A stretch of DNA of 40,415 nt, taken from contig NZ_JAUZQF010000052.1 in the NCBI RefSeq assembly GCF_030718205.1, forward strand, positions 1-40,415. The letters are read 5' to 3'. The stretch comes from Nonomuraea turcica. Its GTDB lineage: Bacteria; Actinomycetota; Actinomycetes; Streptosporangiales; Streptosporangiaceae. The translations under genes and the position numbers were made by a program. Positions 25,050 to 33,601 of the stretch are shown one piece after another (position 1 is the first letter of the stretch; the number at the start of each line of letters is the position of its first letter). Below the pieces are notes generated by a model. It was not told where the DNA came from. It did not search any database and was given only the letters and a program-made list of their open reading frames with translations.

Positions 25050-25165
25050 TGAGCCACCTGCCGTTGGGAGCGCCGCAGCCGCCGTGCCGCCTGGCCGGAG
25101 CCCTGTGCTCCTGGCGGCCGCGTGCCATCCCGACCTACGAGCCGTACGCCACGCACCCCCGCTAG
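25049..25165 (+). CDS. Possible 38-residue peptide
   Basis: A short frame starting at ATG 25049, which shares its A with the preceding stop (TGATG), and ending TAG 25163-25165. The peptide has two Cys (LAGALCSW and PPCRLAG), many Pro, and ends YEPYATHPR. No recognised family. The translational coupling and fit between two genes of the operon are the only support. A precursor-peptide role is possible but unsupported by any modifying-enzyme signature nearby except the P450. Confidence 0.4.
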   Translation: MSHLPLGAPQPPCRLAGALCSWRPRAIPTYEPYATHPR

Positions 25166-25201
25166 CCACCCGTCCTCGTCGATCAATAGGAAGCCCTCGC
25201 C

Positions 25202-25801
25202 ATGACGCCTACCGCATTCCCCGCCGTGCTGCACGTTGATGCGCATACGCTCACCCGCATCCTGCTCGCGCACGACGGCTCCACCACCAACCTCCTGGCC
25301 ACCGCGATGCAGGAGCCCCTGAGCATCCGGGTGGTGCTCCAGGCCAGCCGTCCCGCCGCCGGCGTGCTGGCGACGAAAGCCCTTGCGCGGATGGGCGCGG
25401 CCAGTGACGACCTCATGATCCTGCGCCGATCCCAGCTCATCCTGGCCAGGACCGGCGTCGCCGTCACGGCCAACAAGGTCGTGCTCAATCCGCGCCATCC
25501 TAGCGTGGCCCCACTGGTCGACGGCATCGATGTGCCCATCGGCCCGCTGCTGGCCGCCTCCCGTGTCGAGCAGCATCGAGAGCTGCTCGACACAGGGGTG
25601 CGCCGCTGGTCATGGGGTCCTCCGGAGCCGGTCAGCCAGACCCCGATGAGCGTCTGGCGCTCCTACGTGATCGTCCTGCAGGGACGGCCCGCGCTGTATG
25701 TCGAGGAGGTGTTCCATCCGGACCTCATCCCCGCCCTGCCCAGCATGCTCGACGACCCCGGCTTGATCGACGAGCCCAGCGGCCTTGGCCAGGCCGGATA
25801 A
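25202..25801 (+). CDS. Chorismate pyruvate-lyase-like protein (DUF98/Rv2949c type)
   Basis: A 199-residue protein resembling the UbiC-like DUF98 family, whose mycobacterial member Rv2949c converts chorismate to 4-hydroxybenzoate and pyruvate. Visible blocks: ILLAHDGSTTNLLATAMQEP near 20-40, RRSQLILARTGVAVTANKVV, PIGPLLAASRVEQHRELLDT, and RSYVIVLQGRPALYVEEVFH near the end (the Glu-rich strand of the fold). AGGAAG precedes the ATG. With the isochorismatase next door it points to chorismate as the operon's starting material. Some family members have diverged to other ligands, so the exact reaction is open. Confidence 0.75.
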   Translation: MTPTAFPAVLHVDAHTLTRILLAHDGSTTNLLATAMQEPLSIRVVLQASRPAAGVLATKALARMGAASDDLMILRRSQLILARTGVAVTANKVVLNPRHPSVAPLVDGIDVPIGPLLAASRVEQHRELLDTGVRRWSWGPPEPVSQTPMSVWRSYVIVLQGRPALYVEEVFHPDLIPALPSMLDDPGLIDEPSGLGQAG

Positions 25802-25878
25802 GCCCATCACACCCACCCGCCTCGGAACACGACCTCACCCGCCGATCCCAGCATCCTGACGTAAAGGACACCGCCCCG

Positions 25879-26529
25879 ATGCCGATGCCTACCGCCGACA
25901 TGTACCTGCCGCCGCCACCGCCCGCCAGTGCTTTCGACTGGCAGGTCGCCCCGGGCAGGATCGCGCTGCTCATCCAGGACATGCAGTACCACGTCCTGCG
26001 GCCCTACACTCCCACCGCCCCGCCAGCGACCGACCTGCTGGCCAACGCGGCCGCGCTGCGCGAGACCTGTCACGAGGCCGGCATCCCGGTGCTGTACTCG
26101 GTCGAGCCGGGAGGACAACACCCTGATGAGCGCGGGCTCCTGACCGACCGGTGGGGACCCGGCCCGAGCACGGATCACGCCGACATCGACCTGCCGCCGG
26201 TCCTGGTGCCGGGCCTGTCCGACCGGGTCATCGTCAAGCGGCGCTATTCGGCGTTCGTCGGCACTCTGCTCGATGAGGTCCTGGACGAGCTGGGCCGCGA
26301 CCAGCTGCTCATCTGCGGGCTGCACGCACACATCGGGGTGCTGGCCACCGCGCTGGACGCGTTCATGCGCGACATCCAGCCGTTTGTCGTCAGCGACGCG
26401 GTCGCCGCCTTCACCCCCGAGCAGCACGTGATGGCGCTGCGGCATGTCGCCGACTGCTGCGGCCGGGCGCTGTCGACTGAACAGGCCAGAACCGAGCTGC
26501 GCACGCCACAGCCCGCACTCGCCCGCTGA
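25879..26529 (+). CDS. Isochorismatase-family hydrolase (EntB/PhzD-like)
   Basis: A 216-residue vinyl-ether hydrolase of the PhzD/EntB/DhbB branch, which removes pyruvate from isochorismate or 2-amino-2-deoxyisochorismate to give dihydrodihydroxybenzoate-type acids. The catalytic Asp34 is in ALLIQDMQ, Lys120 in VIVKRRYSAFVGT; the Cys position of other cysteine hydrolases is Gly in GLHAHIGVLATALDAFMRDI, as in EntB and PhzD. The DAVAAFTPEQHVMAL block is also typical. AAAGGA precedes ATG 25879; a second ATG follows at 25885. No isochorismate or ADIC synthase is in the window, so the substrate must come from elsewhere. EntB's carrier domain is absent. Confidence 0.92.
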   Translation: MPMPTADMYLPPPPPASAFDWQVAPGRIALLIQDMQYHVLRPYTPTAPPATDLLANAAALRETCHEAGIPVLYSVEPGGQHPDERGLLTDRWGPGPSTDHADIDLPPVLVPGLSDRVIVKRRYSAFVGTLLDEVLDELGRDQLLICGLHAHIGVLATALDAFMRDIQPFVVSDAVAAFTPEQHVMALRHVADCCGRALSTEQARTELRTPQPALAR

Positions 26530-26649
26530 CCCGCGCACGCACACCCCTATCTGCTCCAACGGCCGGCGCACCCCGCGAGCCCACCACTTCCGGTCCGCAC
26601 AAGCGCCGCCCCGACCCTGACCCCAGCCGCATGCCGAGGGAGTTCTCCG

Positions 26650-28425
26650 TTGACGTGGCACGCACTGACCGACGACGCTCGAGCGGCCATCGAAGAGGTC
26701 TGCCAGGCTCACGGAGCCGCCCTGTTCGACTACTGCCGCACCGAGCTCACCGCCGACGACGCCGAACGGGCCGCCTGCGGCGCGCTCCTGTCCGCCCACC
26801 AGCACGCCGGCCGGCTGGCCGACACCGAGCACCTGCGCGCCTGGCTGTATGCGCTGGCCCGCGCCCACCGCACAGCCCGTGCCGCCGCCAACCCGGCCGG
26901 CGCCGGATCGTGGAGCCGGCCAGGCGTGGCCGAGCCGCTGCTGGGCGAGGCCTTGGCCGCCCTGCCGAGGCTGCATCGCGAAGCGCTGGACCTGGCCCTC
27001 CGGCACGGCCTGACCGACGTGGAAATCGCCCTGATCTTCGACGCGGGCGCGATCGAGATCGAGCACCTGGTCACCGACGCCGCCGGCCAGGTGGAGACGT
27101 GGATCGCCGCCGTCAATGCGGCCCGCGCCGAGGGCGGCTGCCCCGCGCTGGCCGATCTGGCTGCCGAGCCGGGCGCCACCCTGGCGCGCCGCCGCCGCGC
27201 CGCCATCGCCCGGCACATCGCCGTCTGCCCGACCTGCCAGGCCGCTCCGCGCACCGCCGGCGCCGACACGCTTGTGACTCAATTGCCGATCGCCGCGGCA
27301 CCTGCCACCATGACCGACCGGCTGGCCGAAGCCGCCCCGCTCGCCCCGGAGGTAACGTGGCGCTCCGACGGCTTCCCCGCACAAGCCGACACGCTGGCAG
27401 AGGCGCTGGCCGAGGCGTTGACCACCATCGTCGGCCCCGTCCCGGCGGGGCCCACCACCCCGCGGCCCACCACCGGAGCCGTCCCCGCCCCGGCCGCCGG
27501 CAAGGACGACTTTCGCGCCTGGGAGCGGCGCAGCCGCGACAGCGAAGAGTTCTGGTCACGCCGAGATGACGAGGCCGATCCTGAGGCAAGGCTGACGCTG
27601 CGGCCGCTCGTGCCCGCCCTGCGCGTCAGCGGCCTCATCGCCGCGGCGGTGGCCAGCGTGCTCGCCGCCGGCGCGGCCTGGTCGGCTCTGCAGCCCGATC
27701 AGCCGTCGGCGACCGTGGCCCCGGTGGCCGCCCCGGCCACCATCACCCTGCTCGGCAGCCAGCCCCCGCCGCTGGACCCGCTCCCGGAAGATCCGCCCGC
27801 CGAGCAGCCGACCCAGCGGCCCACCAGTACGCCCACCGCTGCCAGGCCGACCGGCCCTGCGACCAAACCTCCGGCCTCGCGCAAGACCAGCCCGCCAGGG
27901 CATCCGGCCAAGGCGGCGACCGACATCCGGCCGGAGCCCGCCCGGACGCCGCCCATCAGGAACGGCGGACCGCAGGATCCGCCCCGGCCCACCCGCCAGC
28001 CGACCGCCTCCAGCACCATACGGAAACTGCCCAAGCCGCCATCCCCGACGGCCAGCCTGTCCCCGTCGTCGCTGACGCTGGGCACCAGCCGCTCCGGCTC
28101 GTTCACGCTGCACTGCACCGGCACCTGCCAGGTCACCTCCGCCTCCGGATCGAACGGCATCACCGTCTCCGGCACCCACGTCAGCGTCTCCGCGCCCCGC
28201 TCCCGGACCGGCTGCACCTCCACCACCGAATCCGGCACCGCCACCATCTTTTGGAACGGCACCACCAGTGGCGACGGCCGCACCAGCGAAGGCACCACGA
28301 CCGGCGGCGGCACCCTGATCCTGTCTGTCTCCTGGACAGTCGAGGCCGATAAGGGCACCTGGGTGGCCACCGGCGACTTCCACCCGGCCACCCAGGGCTA
28401 CTGGTCGAACTGCCCCAACGGCTGA
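26650..28425 (+). CDS. ECF-sigma-like / zinc-finger / transmembrane fusion with extracytoplasmic domain
   Basis: A 591-residue chain. Residues 10-75 look like sigma region 2 (ALFDYCRTELTADDAERAAC, LRAWLYALARAHRTAR), 95-155 like region 4 (LAALPRLHREALDLALRHGL). An anti-sigma zinc-finger-like set follows: Cys164, His189, Cys193, Cys196 (RHIAVCPTC). A single helix at about 326-347 leads to a Pro/Thr-rich linker and an outside domain with paired Cys (TLHCTGTCQVTSASG, later SRTGCTST) ending YWSNCPNG. Start is TTG 26650 with GAGGGAG upstream; there is no in-frame ATG. Whether the sigma part still binds polymerase is unknown; it may instead be a membrane-tethered regulator or a scaffold. Confidence 0.75.
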   Translation: MTWHALTDDARAAIEEVCQAHGAALFDYCRTELTADDAERAACGALLSAHQHAGRLADTEHLRAWLYALARAHRTARAAANPAGAGSWSRPGVAEPLLGEALAALPRLHREALDLALRHGLTDVEIALIFDAGAIEIEHLVTDAAGQVETWIAAVNAARAEGGCPALADLAAEPGATLARRRRAAIARHIAVCPTCQAAPRTAGADTLVTQLPIAAAPATMTDRLAEAAPLAPEVTWRSDGFPAQADTLAEALAEALTTIVGPVPAGPTTPRPTTGAVPAPAAGKDDFRAWERRSRDSEEFWSRRDDEADPEARLTLRPLVPALRVSGLIAAAVASVLAAGAAWSALQPDQPSATVAPVAAPATITLLGSQPPPLDPLPEDPPAEQPTQRPTSTPTAARPTGPATKPPASRKTSPPGHPAKAATDIRPEPARTPPIRNGGPQDPPRPTRQPTASSTIRKLPKPPSPTASLSPSSLTLGTSRSGSFTLHCTGTCQVTSASGSNGITVSGTHVSVSAPRSRTGCTSTTESGTATIFWNGTTSGDGRTSEGTTTGGGTLILSVSWTVEADKGTWVATGDFHPATQGYWSNCPNG

Positions 28426-28469
28426 GCTCTCGCCAGGCTCGCCACGCACCCCCTTTGGAGAAGGAAGAC

Positions 28470-30161
28470 GTGAAACAGTTCCTCAGCAGCATCTCCCGGC
28501 GGGAACGGCTATTCGCCGCCGCCGGGACCATCATCGCCCTGGTGCTCCTGCTGCCTGTCGTCGCCGTCGCGGACCCTGGTCTCGTCCCCGGCACCGGGCC
28601 CGGGGCGGGCGCCTCGTCCACTTCCGAGCAGCCGGTCGATGTCCAGCGGGGCGACTCCTGCCGCAACATGCTCCCCGCCGACACTCCCAACTACGTGGTG
28701 TGCCGATGGCTGACCCCGCCGCAGGACGCCGCGCAGGTGGCCGAGTTCTGGGGGGCCGACAACGGTGCCAACCTCGAACGCGCCCAGCCGCTGCCGGCAC
28801 AGTTCATCCGCTGCAACCGCAAGACCGATCTGACCAAGATCTCCACATGCAAGGGCGGCGAGACGTTCTGCCAGCAACTGCCCAACGCCAGCGGCTGGTA
28901 CCGGTGCACCAACCGCGTCACCCGCAAGGTCACCTACGAGGGGTACGTCAACGGCAAGTGGGTCGCACGATCTGTGCCACCCCCGGCCACTTGGCCGTCC
29001 CGCACGCCGACCCCTACCCCGACGATGGTCACCGCACCCCCGCCCAGCATCCCGACCCAGGGGCCTACCGTGTCGGCAAGCGCCACCCCAGTCGGCACCA
29101 CTGACCAGACCGAGCCGCCACCCGACGGCAACCCCTCCACCTCGGCGACCACGCCCGCCGCCACCTCCTCCGCGGTTCCGACGGTGAGCAGCGAACCGAC
29201 CGCCACCACGCCCACCGGCGAGCCGACCGCCGCCCCAGCGGCCGACGACAGCCCCGCCGGCCAGGCGATCGCGGCCGCTGCCGCGGTGCAACCTCGGCTG
29301 CGTATCTGGGTGGAGACCGATCTGGCCGACGACTACGCCGCCGGCGACAGCCAGTTCACCGCGGCGCTGCAGGCCCTCATCGCCGCCGCCAAGCGGCCCG
29401 GCGTGGTCGGCGTCAAGTTCGCCGACAACCTCGGCTACAGCGGCTTCACCACTGCCCAGGACGTCATCCGCTTCCTCACCCGGGCCGGCCAAGCCCTGCG
29501 GGCCGCGCTGCCAGGCAAGCAGCTGGCCATCGGCGTGGTCGTGGCGGAGCTGGGCTGCGGATCGTCCAAGGAGTGCATCCAGGCCATGCGGGCCAAAGCG
29601 CCGCTGGCCACCAAGCAGCAGATCGGCCGCTACCTCAAGACTCGCGCCGTCGACCGGGTGGAGATCTCCAGCGGGCTGTTCGGCCGCAGCTACAGCCAGT
29701 ACCAGGTGCCGGATCCGAAGACCGGCAAGTCCGTCCCGATCACGCCGGAGCTGGCCGCCCGCGCGCAATGGATGAGCATCCGGGCGCTGGAGTGGGACAC
29801 TCTCGCTCAGATGCGCGCCCGCGAGTACGGCCTGGCCCACATCGGTGACACCTCGCCCTGGGACAAGACACAGGCCACCGTGCAGATCGACGCCCGCGTC
29901 GGCGCCGCGATCGCACTCGGCCTGCCGTCCATCACGCTGTGGGGACACAAGAGCGATGACCAGGGGCAGACCTATCGCCTGCTGGATGCCGGCTGCCAAG
30001 ACAGCGGCCCGGCCAGCAACGCCATGTGGAGCGCGCTGACCGGCCAGGGCATGCGCGGACGGCTCGCGCTCGTCTTCGACCCGGCCTCCACCGAATGCGG
30101 CATCGCCGCCGACATCGCCGCGCTGGCCAAGGGCGTGAGCGAGATCTTCATCCTCGTCTGA
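28470..30161 (+). CDS. Membrane-anchored or secreted protein with Pro/Thr-rich linker
   Basis: A 563-residue protein. GTG 28470 with GGAG/AAGGA just upstream is preferred over TTG 28455. The N-terminal hydrophobic helix (LFAAAGTIIALVLLLPVVAV) is a signal anchor. A Cys-containing domain (70-170, with SCRNMLPADTPNYVVCRWLT and CNRKT...CKGGETFCQQL) is followed by a long Pro/Thr/Ser linker. The C-terminal 280 residues (RLRIWVETDLADDYAAGDSQ onwards, with VGVKFADNLGYSGFT and LPSITLWGHKSDDQ) look like an alternating beta/alpha barrel, possibly glycoside-hydrolase-like; that is only an impression. It lies 44 bp after the sigma-fusion gene, also an extracytoplasmic protein. Confidence 0.7.
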   Translation: MKQFLSSISRRERLFAAAGTIIALVLLLPVVAVADPGLVPGTGPGAGASSTSEQPVDVQRGDSCRNMLPADTPNYVVCRWLTPPQDAAQVAEFWGADNGANLERAQPLPAQFIRCNRKTDLTKISTCKGGETFCQQLPNASGWYRCTNRVTRKVTYEGYVNGKWVARSVPPPATWPSRTPTPTPTMVTAPPPSIPTQGPTVSASATPVGTTDQTEPPPDGNPSTSATTPAATSSAVPTVSSEPTATTPTGEPTAAPAADDSPAGQAIAAAAAVQPRLRIWVETDLADDYAAGDSQFTAALQALIAAAKRPGVVGVKFADNLGYSGFTTAQDVIRFLTRAGQALRAALPGKQLAIGVVVAELGCGSSKECIQAMRAKAPLATKQQIGRYLKTRAVDRVEISSGLFGRSYSQYQVPDPKTGKSVPITPELAARAQWMSIRALEWDTLAQMRAREYGLAHIGDTSPWDKTQATVQIDARVGAAIALGLPSITLWGHKSDDQGQTYRLLDAGCQDSGPASNAMWSALTGQGMRGRLALVFDPASTECGIAADIAALAKGVSEIFILV

Positions 30162-30207
30162 CCCGCCACCCCACCCCTTCATCTCACTGTGGAGAGCTCC
30201 AGGCCAG

Positions 30208-31017
30208 ATGCCACCCGACGAGCCGCCTCACCTGCCTGACGGGCGCCCCTATCCCGGCTACGAGGGGCCGCGTGGCTTCTCCGACGTCGACGGCGGCTAC
30301 CCGATCGAGGAAGACCTCATCGAGGAAGATGCCACGGGCGCCGCGCAGGGCGGCAAGCAAGTCCAGCCGGCGCAGGACCCCGAGGCAGACTCACTCGTGC
30401 CGCCGGCCTCGCCGGTGGCCGGTCGCCGGTTGCATAACCCGCTGCCGGCCGCCGCTCCCTCCGACGATGACGCCTTCTGGTATGGCCCGGAGCCGGAGCG
30501 CGTCACCTGGAAGGTGATCGCACCCATCGCCGTGTTGCTCGTCTGCGCCGGTCTCGGGGTGTGGCTGGCCATTCCCTCCGCCACCGAGCAGGGCGCTCAA
30601 CCGCCTCCGGCCTCACCTACCCCCGGGCGGACGCTGTCCCAGCGCCCAGTACCGGACCCGGCGACCCGGTGGCCCACCCCTACCTGGCGCACTCCCACGT
30701 CCTCCACGCCGACCGTGCGCCGGACGCCCAGGACGAGTGCGACGCCGGCTCCTACCCCCTCCCGCGTGTCCTCTCCGCCTCCGGCCCGTCAGTCCACCAC
30801 GATCCGGCCCTCCGCCACTCGGCCGCCGCAGCCACAGCCGACGGTGACCGTCACCAGGAAGGTGAAGGTGACCGTCACGCCCACCCCCAAGCGCACCCGG
30901 CCTCAGGACGGGCCCGAAGAACCACCCGGCCCGCCTACGCGTCCGCCCGCCAGTCCGCGGCCATCGCCCACGTGCGTGACCTGGGGCGATTGCCACGACA
31001 CCCCTCCGAAAGGCTGA
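30208..31017 (+). CDS. Bitopic membrane protein with Pro/Thr-rich outer segment
   Basis: A 269-residue protein. The first 100 residues are acidic and cytoplasmic (FSDVDGGYPIEEDLIEEDAT). One transmembrane helix follows (VIAPIAVLLVCAGLGVWLAI, about 104-123). The remaining 140 residues are Pro/Thr/Arg-rich (PTVTVTRKVKVTVTPTPKRT) and end in a short Cys pair (TCVTWGDCHD), which may form a disulfide. Proteins of this shape are common next to actinobacterial type IV secretion genes, but no family is recognised. GGAGAG lies upstream, and the VirD4-like gene begins 37 bp downstream. Confidence 0.7.
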   Translation: MPPDEPPHLPDGRPYPGYEGPRGFSDVDGGYPIEEDLIEEDATGAAQGGKQVQPAQDPEADSLVPPASPVAGRRLHNPLPAAAPSDDDAFWYGPEPERVTWKVIAPIAVLLVCAGLGVWLAIPSATEQGAQPPPASPTPGRTLSQRPVPDPATRWPTPTWRTPTSSTPTVRRTPRTSATPAPTPSRVSSPPPARQSTTIRPSATRPPQPQPTVTVTRKVKVTVTPTPKRTRPQDGPEEPPGPPTRPPASPRPSPTCVTWGDCHDTPPKG

Positions 31018-31054
31018 CCGTGCCCCACCAGCGTGGCCCCCGTCAAGGTGGCCG

Positions 31055-32803
31055 ATGACGGGCGAGCCGTTGATGCTGGCCGCAGTGCGGGCTGCCCCGG
31101 CTCCGCCGCCGTTGGCCGTCGTGATCGGGCTCGCCGTGGCCGCGCTGATTGCCGTCGTGATCGTGGATCGGCTGCGCGACCCGCGCCGCCGTCATGGGCT
31201 CGCGCTGCGCTGGCGGCTGCTGTGGCGGATGTACCCGGGCCGCGGGTATGCCCGGCGGCTGGAGCTGTATCGGCATTACGGGCTGCCGGCCGCCCGCAAG
31301 GTCGCCCGCCAGGCACGCCCCTCCCTGCACAGCTGGTGGGTACGGCGCGTGGTGCACCACCGGGAGATCGCCGTCTTCCTCGGCTGGGCTCAGGGCTGGA
31401 TCTGGCGTTTCCGCGTCTATGCCACCCTCGAGGACAACCTGCTCGCCCTCGCCCCGCAAAAGGAGGGCAAGACCGCCCACCTGGCCGGCCGGGTCATCGA
31501 CGCCCCAGGAGCGGTGATCGTCACCAGCATCCGCGACGACATCGTGGAACTCACCGCCGGGCTACGCCGCGGCCTGGTGCACCTGTTCAACCCCGAACAG
31601 GTCGGCGAGTGGCGCAGCACGGTCCGCTGGTCACCCGTCGACGGATGCGACGACCCCGCCACCGCGATCCGGCGGGCCGCCCACATGGTGGCCGCCACCG
31701 ACACCGGCGGCCTGTCCGACCAGGGCTTTTGGACCAACCAGGCGGCCATGGTGCTGGCCGCCCTGCTGCACGCCGCCGCCCTGGAGGGCCTGACCATGGC
31801 CGAGGTCGACGCCTGGGCGCTGGACGAGGACCCCACCCCGCTGACGATCCTCAGCCGGCGCAGGCCCGGCCTCAACACCGACCGCGCCGCCGCCCAGGTG
31901 CGCCGCTACCACGCCCTGCACGTCCGCACCCGCGACAGCATTTTCCTGACCCTGCGCCAGGTGCTGCAGTGCATGGACGATCCGGCCACCGCCTGGACCC
32001 TGTGCCCGCCCCCCGGCGATGGCCTCGATCTGGAAGACCTGCTGCGCCGCCGCGAAACCCTCTACCTCATCTCCGGAGACAGCCTCAGCCCGGCCACGCC
32101 CATCCTGTTCAGCGCCCTGGTGGCGGAGATCCACCACACCGCTCGCGAGCTCGCCTCCCGCCGACCCAGCCGCCGCCTGGACCCGCCCGTCACTTTCATC
32201 CTGGACGAGGCCCCCGAGATCTGCCCGATTACGCAGTTGCCCAAATGGCTGGCCACCGCCGCCGGATCCGGGTTCTGCTTCCTGGTCGGCGGCCAGTCCT
32301 GGTCGCAGTTCGAACACCGCTGGGGCCCGCACGGTGCCAAGACCATCTGGAACAACACCAAGGCCAAGATGCTGTTCGGCGCGACCAGCGACGTCGACGA
32401 CACCGAAACCATGTCCAAGCTCTGCGGCCAGATCTCCCTGCCGTACTGGGAGGCCTCCGTCGACGCCTCCGGCAAACGCATGCGCACCCGCCGCTGGGAG
32501 ATGGTGCCGGTCCTGCCCCCGGAAGAGGCCCGGATGCTGCGCACCTGGCGGGCCTTGGTCGTGCGCCGCAACGCGCTGCCCACCATCGTCCGCATCGAGA
32601 AGGTGTGGAAGCGAGGCGACTACAAACGATGGCGCGCCAAGGACGGCCACATCCCGCTGCAGCGCCTCGGCCCGCCCCCAGCAGCTGGTCATGCCATCGG
32701 TCGCCCGGCCGACCAGCAGCAGATCGGCGGGCCCCGGGCGGGCGGCCGCCAGGCACGCACCGCCCGACCGTGGCACGCCGCCGGGCCGGGCAGCGACCTG
32801 TGA
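31055..32803 (+). CDS. VirD4/TraG-like coupling ATPase (T4CP)
   Basis: A 582-residue membrane-anchored ATPase that would hand DNA or protein to a secretion channel. A helix at about 16-38 (PPPLAVVIGLAVAALIAVVI) is followed by a basic stretch and an RecA-like domain. Walker A is APQKEGKT at 133-140, lacking the first canonical Gly; Walker B is VTFILDEAPEI with Asp384-Glu385. The block SDQGFWTNQAAMVLAALLHA and WNNTKAKMLFGATSDVDDTE are typical of VirD4/TraG in actinobacterial conjugative loci. No relaxase or VirB4 ATPase is present in the window. It overlaps the downstream gene by GTGA. Confidence 0.88.
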   Translation: MTGEPLMLAAVRAAPAPPPLAVVIGLAVAALIAVVIVDRLRDPRRRHGLALRWRLLWRMYPGRGYARRLELYRHYGLPAARKVARQARPSLHSWWVRRVVHHREIAVFLGWAQGWIWRFRVYATLEDNLLALAPQKEGKTAHLAGRVIDAPGAVIVTSIRDDIVELTAGLRRGLVHLFNPEQVGEWRSTVRWSPVDGCDDPATAIRRAAHMVAATDTGGLSDQGFWTNQAAMVLAALLHAAALEGLTMAEVDAWALDEDPTPLTILSRRRPGLNTDRAAAQVRRYHALHVRTRDSIFLTLRQVLQCMDDPATAWTLCPPPGDGLDLEDLLRRRETLYLISGDSLSPATPILFSALVAEIHHTARELASRRPSRRLDPPVTFILDEAPEICPITQLPKWLATAAGSGFCFLVGGQSWSQFEHRWGPHGAKTIWNNTKAKMLFGATSDVDDTETMSKLCGQISLPYWEASVDASGKRMRTRRWEMVPVLPPEEARMLRTWRALVVRRNALPTIVRIEKVWKRGDYKRWRAKDGHIPLQRLGPPPAAGHAIGRPADQQQIGGPRAGGRQARTARPWHAAGPGSDL

Positions 32804-33336
32804 CCAGCACACCCCGCCACGAAAGCGGCGTCGGCGGCGCCGCGGGCGATGCGAACGCCGAGATCATCGCCGACCTCGCCGCCGAACTTGAGCAACTCGC
32901 CACCGTCGTGGCTGGCCTGGCTACCGCCCCGCCCAAGAACCGAGCCACGCCGTCCGAGCCGCCCCCGCGGCCCTGGTCGTGGCTGCGCATGCCGCACGCC
33001 GACAAGGCCGACCGGCTCGCCGAGCTCGGCGACTGGCTGACCCAGGTGCTGTTCGCCTGGCCCGCTGCCCAGCGCGCGATCCTGCCGTGCTGGATGCGCC
33101 ACTGGGACGTGATCGAGGAGCTGTCGATGCTCTACTGCTGCTGGCGGACTGCCTATCTGTGGGAGGAGGCCACCGCCGGCGACGCGGCGGAGTTTCTCGA
33201 CCGGTGGCTGCCCGGCGCCGTCGCCCGGATCGAGGTTCGGCTACGCCCCTGCGGCCAGGGCCACCATCCCGACGGGGCTCGCCGCGACGACACCGCCGCA
33301 CTCGCGCTGGTCGTGGACGAGCTGCGCTGGCTGTAA
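32800..33336 (+). CDS. DUF4913-like protein
   Basis: A 178-residue protein starting at GTG 32800, overlapping the coupling-ATPase stop (GTGA). The first 60 residues form an acidic helix (ANAEIIADLAAELEQLATVV) and a Pro-rich linker. The rest has Trp-rich helices (RLAELGDWLTQVLFAWPAAQ, then PCWMRHWDVIEELSMLYCCW and DRWLPGAVARIEVRLRPC) like the DUF4913 family found beside actinobacterial plasmid transfer genes. The function is unknown. It is the last gene of the rightward run. Confidence 0.7.
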   Translation: MTSTPRHESGVGGAAGDANAEIIADLAAELEQLATVVAGLATAPPKNRATPSEPPPRPWSWLRMPHADKADRLAELGDWLTQVLFAWPAAQRAILPCWMRHWDVIEELSMLYCCWRTAYLWEEATAGDAAEFLDRWLPGAVARIEVRLRPCGQGHHPDGARRDDTAALALVVDELRWL

Positions 33337-33490
33337 CGCTGCACGTGCGAGAACGAGATGTTCGGCATCGAAATCTGGAGCTCCCAGCTACTGAGGAGAA
33401 CCGGGGGCGCGTTTTCACAAATTGCCTGGTTACTCGCCTGCCCGGTCCGTAGCGGCGCGCGCCCGTGACGGCGATCAGAAACCGACCTCA

Positions 33491-33601
33491 TCACATCTTG
33501 ATCTTGAAAAGGGTGGCAAGGAACGTCGCGTCCATGCCGAGGTAGGCCATCAGCCCTCCGACGATGAGACCGACGACGATTACCCCGCCTTTCACGATCA
33601 C
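33491..33601 (-). CDS. Possible 36-residue membrane peptide
   Basis: GTG 33601 is preceded by GGAGG (33614-33610) with 8-nt spacing. The product is a single hydrophobic helix with glycine zipper spacing (GGVIVVGLIVGGLMAYLG) and a short basic end (LFKIKM). It is convergent with the DUF4913-like gene. No family recognised; similar tiny helices occur near transfer loci and toxin genes. Support is the ribosome binding site and composition only. Confidence 0.4.
   Translation of the reverse strand: MIVKGGVIVVGLIVGGLMAYLGMDATFLATLFKIKM

Noticed and set aside
25807..27384. A 525-codon minus-strand frame
   Set aside because: It lies opposite the isochorismatase and sigma-fusion genes, both with recognisable motifs, and is Gly/Arg/Gln-rich.
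31033..32799. A + strand frame extending the DUF4913-like gene back across the coupling ATPase
   Set aside because: The upstream part is an Arg/Pro-rich shadow of the ATPase gene; the real start is GTG 32800 overlapping the ATPase stop.
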